From positions 55,963-119,962 of the forward strand of contig VAWK01000016.1 of the NCBI GenBank assembly GCA_005885515.1: a DNA stretch of 64,000 nt, in the 5' to 3' direction. A model generated the notes under the pieces. That model saw only the letters and a list, made by a program, of their open reading frames with translations, ran no database searches and was not told where the DNA came from. Within the stretch, counting starts at the first letter, position 1; each line of letters begins with the position of its first letter. Both the position numbers and the translations under genes were made by a program. Below are positions 59,088 to 64,000 of the stretch, piece by piece. The stretch is from Actinomycetota bacterium. GTDB taxonomy: Bacteria; Actinomycetota; Thermoleophilia; Solirubrobacterales; Solirubrobacteraceae.

Positions 59088-60341
59088 TCAGGCGGCCAGG
59101 TCGAACAGTTTGCGCGCCTCATCCGCCACGTGCCGCGCGATCGCAAGTGAGGCGCTCGCGCCGGGGGAGGGCGCATTGCGCACATGCAGCGCCCGCTCGG
59201 TGGCCGAGAAGACGAAGTCGTCGAGCAGCGTTCCATCGCGGCCGAGCGCCTGCGCCCGAACTCCCGTCGGCCCGGGCTGCACGTCCTCGGGGCGCAGCGC
59301 GGGAACGTACCGGGCGGCGGCCCGCACCAGCGCTCGGCGCGAGGCGGCGTGGTGCAGCTCGGTTGCGCCCGTGCGCCACCATCGCCGCAGCATCCGCCAC
59401 GTGCCAGGCCAGGCGAGTGTGTCGAGCAGGTCGGCCCCGCGCACCGTGGCCAAGCGGTAGGCATCGCGCGCGCCGACCATCAGCGCGGTCGGTCCGATCA
59501 GTACCTCACCGTCGATGTGCCGGCTGAGGTGCACGCCCAGGAACGGGAGCGAGGGGTCCGGAACGGGGTAGATGAGCGCGTGCACCAAGTGCCGGCGGTC
59601 GGGCCGCAGACGCAGATAGGCCCCGCGGAAGGGCACGATGCGCGGATCGGCGCCGGCCCCGCTGGCGATCGCCAGGCGATCGGCCCAGGCACCGGCGCAG
59701 AAGATCGCGTGCCCGGCCTCGACCGTTGCGGTGGCGCACGACAAACGCAGGCCACGGGCGCATCTGTCGAGGCCACTGATCTCCCAGCCGGTCGCGATCG
59801 TGCCGCCGGCCTCCTCGATGTCGCGAGCGTAAGCGTGCGCGACCGCGGCAAAGTCCACGATTCCCGTGTCCGGCGAGTACAGGCCTTCGAGCGCGCACGC
59901 GTTGGGCTCCAGACGAGCTAGCTCGCGACCGGCGACGCGGCGCAGTCCGCGTACGCCGTTGGTGGTCCCGCGACGCTCGAGCTCGGCCAGCTGGCCGAGC
60001 TCGCGGGTCGTGGTGGCAAGGATCACCTTTCCACATCGCTCGTGCGGTATTTCGTTGCGGGTGCAGTACTCATAGAGCTCGCGCGCGCCCTGGACGCATA
60101 GGCGAGCCTTGAGCGAGCCCGGGCGGTAGTAGATGCCGGCGTGAATGACGCCCGAGCTGTGCCCGCTCTGGTGGGCTGCGAGCCGGTGCTCGCGCTCGAG
60201 TACGCACACGCTCGGCGGCTGCTTGCGCCGGGTCAGCTCGCGCGCTACCGCGAGCCCCAGAATCCCGCCGCCGACGACCGCGACGTCGCATCTCGCCGGC
60301 GCGCTCGACGGGCCGGAATGGTGTGGCGCCGCCGCCGGCAC
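59088..60341 (-). CDS. lhgO: L-2-hydroxyglutarate oxidase
   Basis: CDVAVVGGGILGLAVARELTRRKQPPSVCVLERE...AAHQSGHSSGVIHAGIYYRPGSLKARLCVQGARELYEYC...VPDPSLPFLGVHLSRHIDGEVLIGPTAL. Confidence 0.93.
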   Translation of the reverse strand: MPAAAPHHSGPSSAPARCDVAVVGGGILGLAVARELTRRKQPPSVCVLEREHRLAAHQSGHSSGVIHAGIYYRPGSLKARLCVQGARELYEYCTRNEIPHERCGKVILATTTRELGQLAELERRGTTNGVRGLRRVAGRELARLEPNACALEGLYSPDTGIVDFAAVAHAYARDIEEAGGTIATGWEISGLDRCARGLRLSCATATVEAGHAIFCAGAWADRLAIASGAGADPRIVPFRGAYLRLRPDRRHLVHALIYPVPDPSLPFLGVHLSRHIDGEVLIGPTALMVGARDAYRLATVRGADLLDTLAWPGTWRMLRRWWRTGATELHHAASRRALVRAAARYVPALRPEDVQPGPTGVRAQALGRDGTLLDDFVFSATERALHVRNAPSPGASASLAIARHVADEARKLFDLAA

Positions 60342-60346
60342 GCCCG

Positions 60347-61771
60347 CTATCGGGCCACTGCGCCGGGCCCGCCCGGCCTCGTGGCCGCGCCGACATCGAG
60401 CAGCCCGGCGCCGTAGAGGCCTTCATCACCGCCGCCGCCCAGCTTGCGCGCAGTCGCCCGCAGCCTGGCGGTGATCTGTGCGGGCGTCGGGTGGCGTCCC
60501 AGCACGCGGCTGGCGATGATCAGCGCAGCGGCGGCGGCGACGTGGGGAGCGGCCATCGAGGTGCCTTCGTAGCCCGAGGGGATGCCGAAGCGGCGGACCG
60601 AGGATCCGGTGAACGTGACCTGAAAGATGTCCCGGCCGGCCTGCTGTTCGGGACGGCAGTTGGGATCCCCCGCGAGGTTCGCATCGGCGCCCCCTCCGGG
60701 CGCCACGAGCGTCAGCCCCGAGCCGTCGTTGGAGTAGTCCGCTAGGCAGCCGTGTTCGGTTGTGGCGCCGACGGCGACGACGTAGCGAGCGCGCGCCGGA
60801 TATGCGATCGCTGCGTGTGCCTCGTTGCCCGCGGCTCCGTCCACGAACACCCCGTGGCGCGTGGCGTAGCGCAGCGCGTCGATCAGCTCGGGGATGTCCG
60901 AGGCGGTAACACTGCTCGAGAACTCGAGGCTGAGGTTGATCACGCGAGCGCCGTGGTTGACGGCGAAGCGTACGCCTTCGGCGATCGTGGATGCTTCGCC
61001 TTCGCCGTCTGCGTCGAGCACGCGGACTGGCATGATGCGCGCGCCGTAAGCCAAGCCGGTGAGGCCGTAGCGGTTGTTGGTGGACTCGGCGATCGTGCCG
61101 GCAACAAAGGTCCCGTGACCGTTTCGGTCGTTGGGGAGGGTGTTGTGGGCGATGAAGTCATAGCCGGCGACGAACTGAAAGCGCGAGAAGTCCGGTGATC
61201 GCCTGAACGCGCCGCGGTTCGCGTATGCGACCCCAGTGTCGAGTACGGCGACCACGACTCCGCGCCCTCCCGGCGCGCCAGCGGCGGCGACGTTGGCCCA
61301 TGCTTCGGGAGCGTTCACGCTGTCCAGGCCGCTGAAGTTCCACTGCAGCTGCTGCCAGCCACCCGGGACCGCTGCCGTCCCGATGTCGTTCGGAACCAGC
61401 TGGCCAGCGGCATGGGCGCGGTAGTCGGGCACCGCCCAGACCACGTTGCGCTCATGGCGCAGGCGCCACAACGCGCGCGGAACGCTTTCGCCGCTGGGCA
61501 GGCGGACAAGCCGTGTGTCCGGCGCGGGTTCGCCGGCTTGCGGCTGCCCGCCGGCCTGCGCGCTGGCCGTGCGTGCCGGCTGCGCGTGGCCGGACGCATA
61601 CTTGACGACGACTTGCTGAGGCGAGTAGTCCTGTGGTTCGCTCGCGCGAGCCAGGGGGGCGGGTAGCACCGCGAGGGCAGCGCAAGCGAAAGCCGGCGCC
61701 CACCATGCCCGCACACGGGCGCGCCGGCGCACATGCGGCTGAGGCGAAGCGGTGTGGGTGCGGGGAGGCAT
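60347..61771 (-). CDS. Secreted S8-family (subtilisin-like) serine peptidase
   Basis: Catalytic motifs VAVLDTGVAY (Asp), RNGHGTFVAGTIAES (His), YEGTSMAAPHVAAAAALI (Ser); N-terminal signal region. Confidence 0.93.
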   Translation of the reverse strand: MPPRTHTASPQPHVRRRARVRAWWAPAFACAALAVLPAPLARASEPQDYSPQQVVVKYASGHAQPARTASAQAGGQPQAGEPAPDTRLVRLPSGESVPRALWRLRHERNVVWAVPDYRAHAAGQLVPNDIGTAAVPGGWQQLQWNFSGLDSVNAPEAWANVAAAGAPGGRGVVVAVLDTGVAYANRGAFRRSPDFSRFQFVAGYDFIAHNTLPNDRNGHGTFVAGTIAESTNNRYGLTGLAYGARIMPVRVLDADGEGEASTIAEGVRFAVNHGARVINLSLEFSSSVTASDIPELIDALRYATRHGVFVDGAAGNEAHAAIAYPARARYVVAVGATTEHGCLADYSNDGSGLTLVAPGGGADANLAGDPNCRPEQQAGRDIFQVTFTGSSVRRFGIPSGYEGTSMAAPHVAAAAALIIASRVLGRHPTPAQITARLRATARKLGGGGDEGLYGAGLLDVGAATRPGGPGAVAR

Positions 61772-61841
61772 CTGGTCTGAGCAATGATGATTGACAGCCC
61801 TGCTGGCCAGACCCACTGTCGCAGACTGCTTGGCAAATTCG

Positions 61842-62306
61842 ATGAGCGAGCGCTTCTTCCCACGCGATGACTACTTCATGCGGCTCGCGCTTCGCGAGGC
61901 CGAGCTGGCGCCCGCGCACGAGGACGTGCCGATCGGCATCGTGATCGTTCGCGGCGGAGAGGTGGTGGCGGCCGCGCACAACGAGCGCGAGCTGCGCGGC
62001 GACCCCACGGCCCACGCCGAGATCATCGCCCTGCGCGAGGCGGCCCGTGTGATCGGCAGCTGGCGCCTGCCGGACACGGTCACCTACGTGACCCTGGAGC
62101 CGTGCGCGATGTGCGCCGGCGCGTTGGTGCTCGCGCGTGTGGCGCGCGTGGTGTATGGCGCACCCGATCCCAAGGCGGGAGCATGCGGCAGCGTGCTCGA
62201 TGTGCTCTCTGAGCCGCGCCTCAACCATCGGCCGGAGGTAGCCGGGGGCCTGCTGGCGGTCGAGTGCGGAGACCTGTTGAGCGCCTTCTTCGCTCCTAGG
62301 CGCTAG
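61842..62306 (+). CDS. tadA: tRNA adenosine(34) deaminase
   Basis: DPTAHAEIIALREAARVIGSWRLPDTVTYVTLEPCAMCAGALVLARVARVVYGAPDPKAGACGS. Confidence 0.93.
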   Translation: MSERFFPRDDYFMRLALREAELAPAHEDVPIGIVIVRGGEVVAAAHNERELRGDPTAHAEIIALREAARVIGSWRLPDTVTYVTLEPCAMCAGALVLARVARVVYGAPDPKAGACGSVLDVLSEPRLNHRPEVAGGLLAVECGDLLSAFFAPRR

Positions 62307-62428
62307 GCCAGCCCGGGTCGCCGCCGGCAAAGCCCCCACGGCGACGGCCTCAGCGAGCTGAAACACGGCCGCGCGACGAGGCCGAGCCAGCGGGAAGACG
62401 AAGATCATCTAGCCTAGACGCGACCCCG

Positions 62429-62518
62429 GGAGGGGTGGCAGAGCGGTTGAATGCGGCGGTCTCGAAAACCGTTTCAGGGGGTTTTCCTCTGACGAGGGTT
62501 CGAATCCCTCCCCCTCCG
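62429..62518 (+). tRNA. tRNA-Ser (anticodon CGA), CCA not encoded
   Basis: GGAGGGG...CCCCTCC acceptor, loop CTCGAAA with CGA anticodon, long variable arm, T-arm GAGGGTTCGAATCCCTC. Confidence 0.95.
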
Positions 62519-62784
62519 TTTTTTCGGCGAATTTGGCTTGTTTACAGGAGAAATGGACTGGCTGGTTGCTCGGGCTGACCCGGGGCCGGCGCGTCAACGA
62601 ACGTCCACAAACGCCCTCCTGGCAGATTTCGTTCCCCCGCCGTTCCCCCCAAGGGCGTGCTCGCAAGCGCGCCGCCCTGGCCACCGGCCACCTCTCCGAG
62701 TGGGTAGTCGCCGGCCTCCCAAATGAGTCTGACCGAGCCCGGCGTCGGTAGGCGACGCACCAATGCCGCCGCTGTGCCGATGCG

Positions 62785-63268
62785 GTGAGCGAGCCATTCG
62801 CGGATCCGGCGAATCTGCGTGTACACCGCGCCCGCGTGCTTCGCCTGGCCAAGGCAGCGGTATGCGATGACGGCGACAAGCCCGTAATGTGTTCCTTCAA
62901 CATCGAGGCGCTCGCGCTCGAGCACGTGATCACGGTCCGACCGACGTTTGCCGAGAGTCTCGAGACGCTCTTCGCGGGCGCCGCAGCGAGCATCGCGAAG
63001 GAGCTCACGCCTGACCCTGCCGGCGTGAGCAAGCCGATCAAGCTGCCCGAGGGGCGTGACTCGCGACGCCGCGTCTCGCAGGCGCGCGTTCTTTGCCGCG
63101 TGCGTAGCCGAGATCTACAGGCCGCAGCTGCCGTCAGTGCCGCCGTCGCCGAAGTCGAAGATCGCCGACGAGCTGCGCCGTAGCGAGCGCGGCGCTGCCA
63201 CGACCGGCGCCTTCGGCGGAGCGGCGGCGGCGTTGAAGCCCACGCGCTCGTTCGGCGGCGACATCTGA
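62785..63268 (+). pseudogene. N-terminally truncated, frameshifted nucleotidyltransferase-like protein
   Basis: FADPANLRVHRARVLRLAKAAVCDDGDKPVMCSFNIEALALEHVITVRPTFAESLETLFAGAAASIAKELTPDPAGVSKPIKLPEG in the frame of 62785; continues in the frame of 63056 as SRRRAFFAACVAEIYRPQLPSVPPSPKSKIADELRRSERGAATTGAFGGAAAALKPTRSFGGDI*. Confidence 0.55.
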
Positions 63269-63273
63269 TCGCC

Positions 63274-64000
63274 ATGCGTAGACGCAAGGGCACGCCCTGG
63301 TTTCAGGACATCCCGCGCCGCGCGCGCTTTGAGGCGGGAGTACACCCAGCGTATGAGATCAAGAGCCGCTGCAGCGGGCGCTCGACGAGCAGTCTGGTGA
63401 CCTATCAGGTCGTCGTGCCGGTGCCGGAATACGAAGCGCGCAGGGTGACGATCACGCTCTACAACACGTTCACGCCCATCCTCAAGAGCGTGATCGCCGA
63501 CGGCCCAGCCGAGTCGCTTCACCGCTACGGCAGCGGCACGCTGTGCCTGTGGTACCCCGACGACCCACCCGAGAAACGATGGCTTCACGAGGACGGCCTC
63601 CTACAGCTCATCCTCCATGCGCGTGTGCATCTGTTCAAGGAGGCTTGGTGGCGCGAGACCGGCGAGTGGCTGGGGGATCAGGCACCGCATGGCGCCGACT
63701 GGACGATCGTGCCCATCGCCGTAGGCGCGGTTACAGCGATCGGGACGGCCATCGCTGGCGTCGTGACGTGGTTCGTTAGCGGTGTACGGGCCGAGCGCGC
63801 ACGGCTGCAGAAGCTCTACGCCGACGCCTACTCGGCGGTTGTGTCCTACCAGGAGTTTCCTTACATCATTCGACGCAGGCGGACTCCGACTCCGGGCCAC
63901 GAGGAGATCGGCGGGGAGGAACGTCTACGGATCTCAGCTGCCCTCCACGCCGTTCAGGAAGCGCTCAACAACTACCGGGCGCAGATCAGTACGGAATCGA
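63274..64000 (+). CDS. E2-like domain protein with TM segment and cytosolic tail (partial, runs off window)
   Basis: Open frame from ATG 63274: MRRRKGTPWFQDIPRRARFEAGVHPAYEIK...SLHRYGSGTLCLWYPDDPPEKRWLHEDGLLQLILHARVHLFKEAWWRETGEWLGDQAPHG-(TM)TIVPIAVGAVTAIGTAIAGVVTWFV-RAERARLQKLYADAYSAVVSYQEFPYIIRRRRTP...EERLRISAALHAVQEALNNYRAQISTES. Confidence 0.65.
   Translation, partial: MRRRKGTPWFQDIPRRARFEAGVHPAYEIKSRCSGRSTSSLVTYQVVVPVPEYEARRVTITLYNTFTPILKSVIADGPAESLHRYGSGTLCLWYPDDPPEKRWLHEDGLLQLILHARVHLFKEAWWRETGEWLGDQAPHGADWTIVPIAVGAVTAIGTAIAGVVTWFVSGVRAERARLQKLYADAYSAVVSYQEFPYIIRRRRTPTPGHEEIGGEERLRISAALHAVQEALNNYRAQISTES

Noticed and set aside
62409-63293. 294-aa minus-strand ORF containing EGEGFEPSSEENPLKRF
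   Set aside because: The EGEGFEPS string is the known artefact of translating antisense to tRNA-Ser; the ORF also lies antisense to the nucleotidyltransferase-like frame

Overview
High-GC actinobacterial chromosome segment. Protein style and gene content suggest Thermoleophilia/Solirubrobacterales; this is inference only. Left end (1-14 kb): assimilatory sulfate reduction genes (cysD-cysH-sulfite reductase, minus strand), an acyl-CoA carboxylase epsilon-like ORF and beta subunit, a FadR-like regulator in a tightly overlapping operon with a GMC oxidoreductase, asd, and methylmalonyl-CoA mutase. From about 14 to 60 kb there is a large exopolysaccharide/capsule locus: two polyprenyl-phosphate sugar transferases, three O-antigen ligase/polymerase-like proteins, many glycosyltransferases, nucleotide-sugar enzymes, a Wzz/BY-kinase, a CpsB-type phosphatase, glycoside hydrolases and a polysaccharide deacetylase. 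It is interrupted by a sigma-factor/membrane fusion gene and an R2-like/SCP2 fusion gene with a divergent TetR gene. The 53.2-58.3 kb stretch shows concentrated gene decay: an internally deleted flippase, a 1-nt frameshift in comB of a comA-comB pair, an exact 24-bp tandem duplication inside an ATP-grasp gene, and a multiply frameshifted methyltransferase. The right end has LhgO, an S8 protease, TadA and tRNA-Ser(CGA). Immediately after the tRNA is a truncated, frameshifted nucleotidyltransferase-like gene, followed 5 nt later by an ORF joining an E2-like (HRYxxGxLCLWYPxDPPExRW) domain to a transmembrane segment and a YxEFPYxxRRRR tail. This looks like a CBASS-like defence remnant or new variant and is the most interesting locus in the window; it runs off the right edge. 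All homology calls come from reading the protein sequences; no database search was run.
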